IMG/VR virus record: IMGVR_UViG_3300044680_000046
Coordinates: 1 to 35,537 of that record
DNA length: 35,537 bases
Direction: 5' to 3' (one strand)
From: a virus
The notes beneath the pieces were generated by a model, which saw nothing but the letters and a program-made list of their open reading frames with translations, was not told the origin of the DNA and did not search any database. Numbering within the stretch: position 1 is the first letter of the stretch; the number at the start of each line of letters is the position of its first letter. Below, piece after piece: positions 24,399-30,449 of the stretch. Made by a program: the position numbers and the translations under genes.

Positions 24399-24706
24399 TT
24401 TGAATTCGTCCCCAGCGCCGCGTCCATCTGCTTTCCTATCGGGACGCGCTTTTGTTTCCGCGCTTCACGTGCTAGGTCATCCAGGTACTTGCGGTCAGTT
24501 CTCTTTCCCGAAAACTTTCCCATAATCTGCTCCCTGAAATAAGCTTCTTGATCCTCCGTGGGAGTGGCCACTAGGGCATCAAATACACTGCGGGGGACAT
24601 CTTCGAATTCCCAGAACTCGCCCATTCGAATATCCACCGTCATCCTTCGTGTTTTTGGAGTGTAGGAACAACCCACATCGGGCGCTTCCTGGCCGTACAG
24701 TTTCAT
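24395..24706 (-). CDS. KTSC-domain protein, 103 aa
   Basis: A 103-residue protein whose first ~60 residues fit the KTSC domain: a Y-x-P strand (SYTPKTRRMTVDIRMGEFWE), then DVPRSVFDALVATP and a conserved F/Y-R-E-x-I ending. KTSC domains occur in small bacterial and phage proteins, and some are fused to lysyl-tRNA synthetase, but their function is not settled. The rest is a basic helix. It is linked by ATGA overlaps to the transglycosylase before it and to the L,D-transpeptidase-like gene after it, so it belongs to the lysis group by position. Confidence 0.75.
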   Translation of the reverse strand: MKLYGQEAPDVGCSYTPKTRRMTVDIRMGEFWEFEDVPRSVFDALVATPTEDQEAYFREQIMGKFSGKRTDRKYLDDLAREARKQKRVPIGKQMDAALGTNSK

Positions 24707-25131
24707 TCACAACTCCCGTATGGCCCGTGTGTCCAGGCACACTGAATTCTTCCCGCGTCGCCGTCGTAGCGGGCCGAGTAGTCCGCGAGTAGACTGATCC
24801 CTACATCGATGTTCTGCCGATAGTCCAGCGGGTCGATCTCGTCAGTAGTGGTCAGGAGCACGTCGTTTAACTGGAACACGCCCCAACTAGTTGTCCCATT
24901 GTGCTCTATATGCGGGAGGTCGGGCTTGAACCGCGACTCCATCCAGGCGATGTGCAGCGCCAGTTTCGCATCCACTCCTACCCGCTCCGCCGCCTTAACA
25001 ATGTAGTCCTTGATCTCCTGCTCGGTCGGTTCGTGCGGAGGCAGGATAATCTGGACCGGTTGATAAGTTGGCGCTACCAGCCCAGAGGCCGATAGCGCCA
25101 AAAAAGCCAGCGATGTGAGGATCGCCCGCAT
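24703..25131 (-). CDS. Lytic transglycosylase with signal peptide (endolysin-type)
   Basis: A 142-residue protein with an N-terminal signal (MRAILTSLAFLALSASGLVA) and an SLT-type lysozyme-like domain. The catalytic Glu is E65 in IAWMESRFKP, and the G-x-x-Q motif is at SWGVFQL (residues ~82-88), both in the usual order. It cleaves the beta-1,4 bond of peptidoglycan glycan strands. The domain is short, but the core motifs are present. An export signal would carry it to the periplasm by the Sec route, as in signal-arrest or Sec-dependent phage lysins. Directly upstream is a Ser/Gln-rich small protein, and downstream are the KTSC and L,D-transpeptidase-like genes. Confidence 0.85.
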   Translation of the reverse strand: MRAILTSLAFLALSASGLVAPTYQPVQIILPPHEPTEQEIKDYIVKAAERVGVDAKLALHIAWMESRFKPDLPHIEHNGTTSWGVFQLNDVLLTTTDEIDPLDYRQNIDVGISLLADYSARYDGDAGRIQCAWTHGPYGSCE

Positions 25132-25133
25132 GC

Positions 25134-25502
25134 TTACGCCGCAGGACTGCTGCTGGACGAAGGTGCCGGTGCCGGGTTAATGACCGCGTTGATCGAAGTG
25201 GCAAGGCCCGTTACCGTGGTGTCTCCACTCTGCATCCCGGTCAGCAATTGCTGTGCCTGGGCTTGGGTGATGTTACCGTTTGCGAAAGCGGCCAAGAGAG
25301 TTTGGACCAACGTCGCCAAGGTGGTGATGTCGGTGCTCTCTTGCTGTTCTTCCGTTAAAAGCTGCTGAATCGAAATACTCTGTGAGGCCATCATTTCTCC
25401 TAGTTTTTGGATTTGGGCAGCAAGACGAGATTCCATTCCCCTCGCCCACTGCGGCTGCTGTGAACTACTTCCGTATGAAGGTTGCTGCGGTTGTTCCGAC
25501 AT
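25134..25502 (-). CDS. Gln/Ser-rich helical protein, 122 aa
   Basis: A 122-residue protein with disordered Gln/Ser/Pro-rich ends (SEQPQQPSYGSSSQQPQW; PAPAPSSSSSPAA) and a helical middle (SRLAAQIQKLGEMMA; TLATLVQTLLAAFANGNI). The middle has a coiled-coil look. No signal, membrane or catalytic motif. It lies two bases before the transglycosylase gene, in the same operon. Such low-complexity flanks around a helical oligomeriser are common in phage structural or assembly proteins. Function unknown. Confidence 0.65.
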   Translation of the reverse strand: MSEQPQQPSYGSSSQQPQWARGMESRLAAQIQKLGEMMASQSISIQQLLTEEQQESTDITTLATLVQTLLAAFANGNITQAQAQQLLTGMQSGDTTVTGLATSINAVINPAPAPSSSSSPAA

Positions 25503-25517
25503 CTTCCTCCCTAAATT

Positions 25518-26090
25518 CTACCTTTCAATATTAAACCCATCCAGGACGTTCTCGGCCCGGCGCTCCGCCATGACGATCTCCGCGTCCCTGCGGCTCATGC
25601 TCTCTTTTTGCATCAGGTTGCGGATCTCGGTTTCTTCCTCAAATGGAACCTGCTCCGGTGCTCCTCCGCCAAATGCCTGCTTCGTGAATATCCGCGCCGT
25701 CGTTTCAATTCCCACAGTAGCGGCGACCATGGCTCGTGCGGCCTTGATCAGGCCCGCTAGCAGATCCTTTTGATCCTTGGCGTGTCCAGAAAATTCTTCG
25801 ATGGCCTTGGATTGCGCCGCGTGCTGCTGGTCCTCTTCCTTCCAGCGCTCCCGATCCGCAGTTGCCCTTGCGGCCAACAGTACTTCCAACTTACCGAACA
25901 GGGAATTTAGTTCGCCGAGCGCAGCACCGATGGCGGTGAATGCCTTCTCCTGGGTTTCCATGGAGCGCCGCATCATCCGCAGGTTGCCTTGAATCCGATT
26001 CAGTGCGCGGTACAGAACGAAGGTAGCCACCGCAATAACGGCCATCAATCCGAGTAGCAGGACGCCGACGATTACGGTTTCGACAATCAT
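25518..26090 (-). CDS. Membrane-anchored coiled-coil protein (spanin- or holin-like by layout)
   Basis: A 190-residue protein. The N-terminus is a single strong membrane segment (VETVIVGVLLLGLMAVIAVA), followed by long helices with coiled-coil character (LNRIQGNLRMMRRSMETQEK; LEVLLAARATADRERWKE). I chose the ATG at 26090 with a GGAG site seven bases upstream over the in-frame TTG at 26102. One N-terminal membrane segment plus a coiled coil is the layout of inner-membrane spanins, and the gene lies two genes before the transglycosylase, which supports a lysis role. The cytoplasmic or periplasmic side of the coil cannot be told. It is the first minus-strand gene after a palindromic promoter. 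Confidence 0.65.
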   Translation of the reverse strand: MIVETVIVGVLLLGLMAVIAVATFVLYRALNRIQGNLRMMRRSMETQEKAFTAIGAALGELNSLFGKLEVLLAARATADRERWKEEDQQHAAQSKAIEEFSGHAKDQKDLLAGLIKAARAMVAATVGIETTARIFTKQAFGGGAPEQVPFEEETEIRNLMQKESMSRRDAEIVMAERRAENVLDGFNIER

Positions 26091-26107
26091 GGGTATCTCC
26101 AATTCTG

Positions 26108-26137
26108 TTGACTTTGATTCCCAAAGTCAAGTAGTAT
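26108..26137. promoter_or_regulatory. Palindromic two-way promoter/operator
   Basis: TTGACTTTG at 26108-26116 and its exact reverse complement CAAAGTCAA at 26122-26130 flank five bases, so a -35-like TTGACT reads outward on each strand. On the plus strand TTGACT is followed after 18 bases by TAGTAT (26132-26137). On the minus strand, TTGACT is followed after 17 bases by CAGAAT. The gap lies between divergent genes at 26090 (minus) and 26139 (plus). One dimer bound at the palindrome would cover both -35 boxes. Confidence 0.6.
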
Positions 26138-26138
26138 C

Positions 26139-26390
26139 ATGCCTATGGACGGACAATTTGGCTACACGGGCTTTTCCAGAACACCCTTGCTCGACGCGAA
26201 CAAGCCCGTCCCCCGTAAGCGCGGCCCGAAGCCGCTGTCGGACAAAAAGAAGCGTGTCCCCATTCACGGCCGCGTCATGCCCTCCACCGCATCCTTTCTC
26301 CGGAAGACCCGCGAGCCCAACGACGGGCGTGCGGTAGACAAGGTTGTGGGGCTGTACCGGAAGCTCCTGAAGCAGGTTGCGCAGGGGTAA
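26139..26390 (+). CDS. Small basic protein, ribbon-helix-helix-like, 83 aa
   Basis: A plus-strand gene of 83 residues (81 if the ATG at 26145 is used). After a polar start, it has a basic block (PRKRGPKPLSDKKKRVPIHG) and then V-P-I-H-G-R-V-M-P-S-T-A-S-F-L followed by NDGRAVDKVVGLYRKLL. A strand followed by two helices with a conserved start like this fits a ribbon-helix-helix DNA-binding fold, though the match is not strict. There is no ribosome-binding site; with the promoter at 26108-26137 transcription would begin around 26144, so the mRNA could be leaderless. It may bind the palindrome and control its own and the minus-strand expression. Confidence 0.6.
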   Translation: MPMDGQFGYTGFSRTPLLDANKPVPRKRGPKPLSDKKKRVPIHGRVMPSTASFLRKTREPNDGRAVDKVVGLYRKLLKQVAQG

Positions 26391-26394
26391 GTCG

Positions 26395-26970
26395 TCATAA
26401 AACCCTCAGCGCCGCCTGCGCTTCAATCTCTTCCCGGTTCTTCAATTCCGCTATCTTTTCTCTGCCCTTTTGCGTAAGCACAAAAGAACCATATTCCGCC
26501 AGCATCTTGAACCCCTTCGCCAGCCGAAAGTTGATTGCCGCCCGCTCTCGGAACTTGAAGATCTTACCGAACTTGGTTTGTCCAAGATTGGACATGATGT
26601 ACCGGTCGGCCAGCTTCAGGTTCGCCAGCCTTTGCACCTCCCGGCCAGCCGTCAGGCTCGGCAGGTTCATCGGGATGCCCTTGTAGGTGTATGCCCTGGC
26701 GTTCACCAGTTCCCTCATGTTCGCCGGCGTGAAGCGGTTTCCGCCCAAAAGTTCCTCCCAGTTGTACACCTTCCTGACCTGCGCTACATTCACCTTGGCT
26801 TCTGGATTCAGATCGCGCTTGCAGTGCGGGCACTTCGTCGGCTTCTTCTTATTCGGATACCACTTCCAGGAGCAGTGCGGGCAGGTGCGCCTTCGGAGCT
26901 TGGCGGAGGGATTCTTGATCCGCTTCACCGACTCCAGAATTTCTTCGGAGCTAGGACCCTGAGTCCGCAT
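26395..26970 (-). CDS. Zinc-ribbon plus C-terminal helical domain protein, 191 aa
   Basis: A 191-residue protein. Residues 30-50 form a zinc ribbon (C30-P-H-C33, then C47-P-H-C50), followed by KKPT and a basic linker. Residues ~65-110 are of mixed type (KVYNWEELLGGNRFTPANMR), and the last ~70 residues look like a winged helix (FRLAKGFKMLAEYGSFVLTQ; KGREKIAEL). The pairing of a zinc ribbon with a winged helix suggests nucleic-acid binding. I chose the ATG at 26970, which has GGA upstream; the in-frame TTG at 26988 has its site too close. It overlaps the end of the ParB-like gene by 20 bases. Confidence 0.65.
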   Translation of the reverse strand: MRTQGPSSEEILESVKRIKNPSAKLRRRTCPHCSWKWYPNKKKPTKCPHCKRDLNPEAKVNVAQVRKVYNWEELLGGNRFTPANMRELVNARAYTYKGIPMNLPSLTAGREVQRLANLKLADRYIMSNLGQTKFGKIFKFRERAAINFRLAKGFKMLAEYGSFVLTQKGREKIAELKNREEIEAQAALRVL

Positions 26971-27730
26971 TGATGGATTCCAGTTCAATCTCCAGGATTG
27001 GGTCCTCGCCTCCGTGGAGCATTTCTACGGAAACCAACTTGGCGATCTTGCGATTGTTCTTCGCGATCAGCCGCAGTTTGGACCTTCTGGGGATCAGCAG
27101 CGCCACGCGTTCCTTGTTGGTGAATACCGCCGCGATGTCCGGCCAGTCGATCTTTCCGGAGGACACCCATTCCTTGAGCGTCCGTACCCGCTCGTCGGTC
27201 GGGTCGCTGTCCTCCACTACCTCTTCGGGAATGGAGCGCGGCTTGGGCTTGCTCCGCTTGTGGTCCGATACGTCAACATCTTTATCATCGCCCTTGCGAA
27301 CATCCTTTACCAGTTGCGGGCTCACTCCACAAATAATCGAGATTGGACGGTCTCCCATCTTTCGGATGCGCTTGTCTTCGAGCGCCAGCTTGACCGCGCG
27401 CCGCTTGTCGGCTGGCGTCAACCGTAGCCCGTGCGAACAGTTTTTGCGGAGGGACATTTCGAGTGCCTGACTGAAGGCCTCCGCCGGTTCGCACTTGTGG
27501 ATCTCGGCGCTGATCGTTTTGAGCCCGCGGTTCTGCGCCGCCAGGAATCGGTGGGCGCCATCCGCCAGGATCTTTCGGCCCTGATCGTCGACGAATAAAT
27601 CGATGTCGTCGAACTTGACCCCTTCGCCCATGGCCGAAGCGTACTCTTCAACCGTCTTGGCTCGGATACTGATCCGAATTTGGATCTCCGGCAGGATTAC
27701 GATTTCTTCCAGTTTTACTTGTTCGCTCAC
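26951..27730 (-). CDS. ParB/Spo0J-like DNA-binding protein
   Basis: A 259-residue protein. The N-terminal part holds a ParB-type core: I-x-I-R-x-S around residues 18-22, then LADGAHRFLAAQNRGLKTI at 55-73, the position where plasmid ParB has its G-E-R-R nucleotide-binding loop. Next come LRKNCSHGLRLTPADKRRAV and a helix-turn-helix (DRPISIICGVSPQLVKDVRK, ~127-146). This 'A/N-x-x-H-G-L-R, D-K-R-R-A-V, then HTH' order is common in phage and actinobacterial ParB-like regulators. The C-terminal ~90 residues are charged and unknown. No ParA partner is seen, so it is more likely a transcription or replication factor than a partition protein. It overlaps the upstream gene by four bases. Confidence 0.8.
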   Translation of the reverse strand: MSEQVKLEEIVILPEIQIRISIRAKTVEEYASAMGEGVKFDDIDLFVDDQGRKILADGAHRFLAAQNRGLKTISAEIHKCEPAEAFSQALEMSLRKNCSHGLRLTPADKRRAVKLALEDKRIRKMGDRPISIICGVSPQLVKDVRKGDDKDVDVSDHKRSKPKPRSIPEEVVEDSDPTDERVRTLKEWVSSGKIDWPDIAAVFTNKERVALLIPRRSKLRLIAKNNRKIAKLVSVEMLHGGEDPILEIELESINADSGS

Positions 27731-28242
27731 GTGCTCTCCTTCACCGCTCTTCTAACCAGCGCATTCGATCCTTCCAGCGACCTCGTTGGCCGTTTCATGT
27801 ACAACCCCAACAGCCGTGCCCTCCGGTAAGCGTTGCGTGGCCCGCACCGTTCGCCCCGATGCTCCCACGGGAACTTTCCGCACGGACATCGATTCGCCAG
27901 CGTCCCACGCTTTATCCAAGTTCGGATATCCGCTAGCCTGGATTCCACATCCCGGCGGCGGCGATCCATTCTGCCGTTGGCTTTCACCGCCGCCCGCCTC
28001 GTCCTGAGCGCGTCTTTTATCTGATCCGCCGTCTCTGGCTTCCCAAATTCCAACTTTGGGATCTTCACCTTCTCCGGGTCGACCAGGGTCCGTTCCGCCT
28101 TGATGCACTGCCGACAAGTGGGCTCCTCCTCAATGAAGCATCCTGTTGCCAGCCGTCCGCATGCGGTTACCCACAGACCCGATTCGCCTGAGCGGTCGGC
28201 TGAGTAGGTGGCGTGAATCTTCTTCCCAAGACGGACGGCCAT
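27727..28242 (-). CDS. Cys-rich basic hypothetical protein, 171 aa
   Basis: The 171-residue protein has a putative zinc site (V-T-A-C-G, then C-F, then PTCRQC, residues ~26-52) and later a C-P-C-G motif with H and C (ANRCPCGKFPWEHRGERCGP), on a very basic background (GRMDRRRRDVESRLADIRTW). I chose the ATG at 28242 with an AAAGGG site; the frame stays open for 87 codons further upstream but those cover only a hairpin region and the previous gene. It overlaps the ParB-like start by four bases. Likely nucleic-acid binding, from composition. Confidence 0.65.
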   Translation of the reverse strand: MAVRLGKKIHATYSADRSGESGLWVTACGRLATGCFIEEEPTCRQCIKAERTLVDPEKVKIPKLEFGKPETADQIKDALRTRRAAVKANGRMDRRRRDVESRLADIRTWIKRGTLANRCPCGKFPWEHRGERCGPRNAYRRARLLGLYMKRPTRSLEGSNALVRRAVKEST

Positions 28243-28256
28243 TGATTCCCTTTGAC

Positions 28257-28327
28257 CCGGCCCGCCGCTTAGCCGGAGGGGACCTCGCGGCGGGGCCGGT
28301 GTGCTGCGTGGACTGTGATACGCAGCA
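28257..28327 (-). promoter_or_regulatory. Two stable hairpins in the leader of the 27727 gene
   Basis: The gap of 91 bases between two genes carries two inverted repeats. TGCTGCGT at 28302-28309 pairs with ACGCAGCA at 28320-28327 around ten bases. CCGGCCCGCCGC at 28257-28268 pairs with GCGGCGGGGCCGG at 28287-28299 with one bulged G. The second lies only ~15 bases before the ATG. There is no T run in either direction, so they are more likely RNA-processing, stability or translation-control elements than terminators. Confidence 0.55.
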
Positions 28328-28333
28328 AACTTG

Positions 28334-28666
28334 TTACTTAAATTCTTCGTCCCGGTATAGTGCCGCCGCCTGGTTGGCTGAATCGCTATGCCCGATAATG
28401 GATTCTTCCGGGGCGGGGGAATCCGGCGCTTCAGCCGCCGTCGCTGCAAAAGCTGAAGGCTCCGCAACGCCACTTTGATTTGTGGATTCCCCGCCTGATT
28501 CACCTTTGCTTTGTTCGTCGCGTGGTGATTTCTGAATTTCCTGCGTAGCCTGATCGAGGGTTGTTCCCTCTATCGCTGCGGTATTGATCTCCCCCTGCCC
28601 TTGGAATAGGCGGATCAGCTCTCCTCGAAACTGATCCAGTTCGGTTCTGACTTGCTGTTCGTCCAT
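28334..28666 (-). CDS. Acidic low-complexity protein, 110 aa
   Basis: A 110-residue acidic protein rich in Glu, Gln, Ser and Ala, mostly disordered by appearance (SPRDEQSKGESGGESTNQSG; AEAPDSPAPEESIIGHSDSA). The N-terminus is a short helix (RTELDQFRGELIRLFQGQGE). The ATG has AAGGAG six bases upstream, and a promoter at 28692-28719 stands directly before it. Acidic, unstructured early phage proteins often mimic DNA or bind host proteins; that idea is only suggested by the charge. I do not recognise a family. Confidence 0.65.
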   Translation of the reverse strand: MDEQQVRTELDQFRGELIRLFQGQGEINTAAIEGTTLDQATQEIQKSPRDEQSKGESGGESTNQSGVAEPSAFAATAAEAPDSPAPEESIIGHSDSANQAAALYRDEEFK

Positions 28667-28689
28667 CGTGGCTCCTTACTTTGTCCACT

Positions 28690-29223
28690 TTATTTTACAG
28701 GAGCGGGAACGGTTGTCAAGTGATTTTTGTAGAAGTTTTTCTCTCGAAGCCGTTTTTGGACGCACTCAAAGATGTATTCTCCGGCGCGCACAATAAATTC
28801 CTCACGCTCGGACTCGTCGGAAACATCCCACCTTCGGCGGTATCGGGAAAGGTGGAAGGCCGCATGGTGGGCCTCGTGCAGCGCGTAGAGCTCGATCTTT
28901 CGCGCTACCGAAAGAACAATCTGCCCGATACAACCTTTATTCGCTGAGATGTCATGACGCAACATCGGCACGAAAGCCGCCTTATGATCGTCCCTAACCG
29001 GCTCCGAATATATTCCGAAGGGGTATTCCTGCATGCGCCTGCGGGTTGCGAAAACGACCACGTCTACCCAAAGGTACTTGCACGCCTTATCTACGCGTCC
29101 AACCCTAAAGTGGTCCACCTGCCCCTCGGGATGTCGCAACTTGATCGCGGCGGCATAGCTAACCGCGATCTCGTCTAAGGATGATTCGTGTTCAACGGTC
29201 GGGCGTGGGAGGGGCGTACTCAT
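28690..29223 (-). CDS. HExxH-motif protein, possible zinc metallopeptidase, 177 aa
   Basis: A 177-residue protein with H-E-A-H-H at residues 116-120 (ELYALHEAHHAAFHL), the zinc-binding motif of many metallopeptidases, on a predicted helix followed by a turn and an acidic helix (DESEREEFIVRAGEYIF) that could hold a third ligand. The N-terminal half is of mixed alpha/beta type (DHFRVGRVDKACKYLWVDVV). A short sequence of this kind resembles the small 'minigluzincin' type domains, but I cannot fix the third ligand. It overlaps the upstream zinc-ribbon gene by 32 bases. Substrate unknown. Confidence 0.6.
   Translation of the reverse strand: MSTPLPRPTVEHESSLDEIAVSYAAAIKLRHPEGQVDHFRVGRVDKACKYLWVDVVVFATRRRMQEYPFGIYSEPVRDDHKAAFVPMLRHDISANKGCIGQIVLSVARKIELYALHEAHHAAFHLSRYRRRWDVSDESEREEFIVRAGEYIFECVQKRLREKNFYKNHLTTVPAPVK
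28692..28719 (-). promoter_or_regulatory. Sigma70-like promoter inside the end of the HExxH gene
   Basis: On the minus strand, TTGACA (28714-28719) is followed after 16 bases by TAAAAT (28692-28697), close to the sigma70 consensus on both boxes. A TG stands just before the -10. It overlaps the last codons of the HExxH gene and points at the 110-residue acidic gene, whose start lies 26 bases further on. It would open a second transcription unit covering the ParB-like gene and what follows. Confidence 0.75.
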
Positions 29224-29422
29224 TCACTTCAACTGGATCGATCTCGATGCGTACTCCGCGCTGGACACAATTTTCGGTCCGGCAGAAATAAACCGGCCGG
29301 TACACGGAATCCGCCTTGAACTTGCTGAGCATCTTGTGGGTGATCTCAGTATCCTCTCCCATGCTGTGCCCGCAGCGCCCGCAGCGGCATCCCGACGCCA
29401 ACGAAATCAGAAACTTCGCCAT
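29192..29422 (-). CDS. Small zinc-ribbon protein, 76 aa
   Basis: A 76-residue protein with Cys at 12, 14 and 17 (CRCGRCGHSM) and 47 and 52 (FCRTENC), consistent with one zinc ribbon, between two short beta strands and an acidic tail. The ATG at 29422 shares a base with the upstream stop, so it is translated with it. It is one of a run of small Cys-rich proteins encoded here. Function is not known; protein or nucleic-acid binding is likely. Confidence 0.65.
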   Translation of the reverse strand: MAKFLISLASGCRCGRCGHSMGEDTEITHKMLSKFKADSVYRPVYFCRTENCVQRGVRIEIDPVEVNEYAPPTPDR

Positions 29423-29595
29423 CAGTCACTCTCCTTTGAAAATAGATCCGGATAAACGATCTTCTTGCACTTCAACTTCAGCGCGTCCTCAAGCTGCTTC
29501 GAGGCGATCAGGTTGTCCCGAGTGCGGTCGCCAAAGTACCGGCGCTGCACATCCAGCATGTTGAGTACTTCCTGAGCCAACTCCTCGATGGTCAA
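29422..29595 (-). CDS. Small helical protein with TTG start, 57 aa
   Basis: The gene starts at the TTG that overlaps the upstream stop as TTGA and encodes 57 residues (MTIEELAQEVLNMLDVQRRY, then a basic middle DALKLKCKKI). A longer frame reaches up to 29754, but that part is an out-of-frame shadow of the zinc-ribbon gene upstream. The N-terminal T-I-E-E-L-A-x-E-V-L is typical of a small helical domain that follows a non-ATG start. It has one Cys and no motif. Function unknown. Confidence 0.6.
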   Translation of the reverse strand: MTIEELAQEVLNMLDVQRRYFGDRTRDNLIASKQLEDALKLKCKKIVYPDLFSKESD

Positions 29596-29738
29596 GATAC
29601 TTCCTCCGGCACGAATAGCCCGCCGCACGTCTCCCACCACATTCGCGAGCAATAAGATTCCCAACACTCCTGGCAGATTGGCCCTTTGTCCCCAGGCCAT
29701 TCGCTGTCGATATCGCCGCCGCAGTTGGTGCATTTCAT
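29592..29738 (-). CDS. Zinc-ribbon microprotein, 48 aa
   Basis: A 48-codon gene that starts at the ATG overlapping the upstream stop (ATGA) and ends in a TTGA overlap with the next gene. The protein begins MKCTNCGGDIDSEWPGDKG and has C3-x-x-C6 and C22-x-x-C25 (ICQECW), a complete zinc ribbon, followed by Trp and Cys residues (MWWETCGG). The regular overlaps at both ends make it much more likely than the longer frame that covers the same bases. Function unknown; such ribbons often bind nucleic acid or another protein. Confidence 0.75.
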   Translation of the reverse strand: MKCTNCGGDIDSEWPGDKGPICQECWESYCSRMWWETCGGLFVPEEVS

Positions 29739-29935
29739 CGCTCAATCCCCGCATACTCCCTGAACTTCGCTATCTTGCCGCGTACCGTCGACAGATATCC
29801 AGAACCGCAGCAGAACTCGCAGTGGGCATCAGGGTCGCGCCAGATCGCACAGGGGCAGGCTTCAATCTCCACACCGCAGTGCTTGCAGACCTGACGGCCA
29901 CGCCGGATTACCAGACGGTGCCAGCACAGAATCAC
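29735..29935 (-). CDS. Cys-rich zinc-finger protein, 66 aa
   Basis: A 66-residue protein with three Cys groups: C17-K-H-C20, then C27-P-C29, then C39-E-F-C42-C43, enough for one or two zinc sites. The ends are basic. It overlaps the following zinc-ribbon gene (ATGA) and the upstream secreted gene by four bases (29932-29935), so all are translated together. I do not recognise a family. Confidence 0.65.
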   Translation of the reverse strand: MILCWHRLVIRRGRQVCKHCGVEIEACPCAIWRDPDAHCEFCCGSGYLSTVRGKIAKFREYAGIER

Positions 29936-30240
29936 GGCGTCGCCTCACGGTAGTTCGGGTCCAGCTTGTTCATCCGATGACCGGTCGGGATACACTCCGA
30001 GTGGCATTTGCAAGCGCGGGGCCTGCAATTTACTTTGCACTTCGGGTTGTTCAAATGTGACCCGTCGCAGCGAGCTTCGCACTCTCCGCAGTTTGCCCGG
30101 TATCCACCGGCACCGTCCTTCTGGCACCAAGCTGGCTGATCGTAGTGTCTTCCCTCCCCGTCGCCTTCGAAGCGCGGAATCTCCTTATCACCACCGGTCT
30201 GGGCGAGGACGAACGAAAGCAACAGCATGAACCTGATCAT
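29932..30240 (-). CDS. Secreted Cys-rich small protein, 102 aa
   Basis: A 102-residue protein with a Sec signal (MIRFMLLLSFVLA, cut before QTGG) and about ten Cys in the mature part (PAWCQKDGAGGYRANCGECE; CKVNCRPRACKCHSECI). Such Cys spacing suggests disulfide bonds after export to the periplasm. I chose the ATG at 30240, which has AAGGAG eight bases upstream; a longer frame has none. Together with the SLT lysozyme it is one of the few exported non-virion proteins here. It could be a secreted host-cell modifier; function unknown. Confidence 0.65.
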   Translation of the reverse strand: MIRFMLLLSFVLAQTGGDKEIPRFEGDGEGRHYDQPAWCQKDGAGGYRANCGECEARCDGSHLNNPKCKVNCRPRACKCHSECIPTGHRMNKLDPNYREATP

Positions 30241-30296
30241 GTGGTCGGCTCCTTCAGCCACGGGGCATCCTTATTAAACTCTCGTACTGCGGAGAT

Positions 30297-30449
30297 CTAA
30301 TCTGCAAACGCCTCCTTGCGATGCGGTTCCCACGTTCCGACCGGGTCGCGCCTTCTAAAGACCAGTCTCTCTGCCGTCAATAGTTGTTCCCACGCTTCCC
30401 GGATTGTCATCGGGGCATGGATCTCTTTTATAAATTGCTCGGCGCTCAC
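30297..30449 (-). CDS. Small hypothetical protein with GTG start, 50 aa
   Basis: The gene uses a GTG at 30449 that overlaps the upstream stop as GTGA; the frame is open further upstream but that part shadows the DUF3467-like gene. The product has 50 residues with a helical core (SAEQFIKEIHAPMTIREAWE; QLLTAERLVF) and a polar end. No motif recognised. The gene ends 56 bases before the secreted Cys-rich gene. Confidence 0.6.
   Translation of the reverse strand: MSAEQFIKEIHAPMTIREAWEQLLTAERLVFRRRDPVGTWEPHRKEAFAD

Noticed and set aside
27727-28503. N-terminal extension of the Cys-rich basic protein
   Set aside because: It covers two hairpins and the end of the preceding gene in another frame; the ATG at 28242 has its own ribosome site.
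29422-29754. 110-codon frame covering the 48- and 57-residue genes
   Set aside because: Its first half is an Arg-rich shadow of a clear zinc-ribbon gene; splitting into two genes gives clean ATGA and TTGA overlaps.
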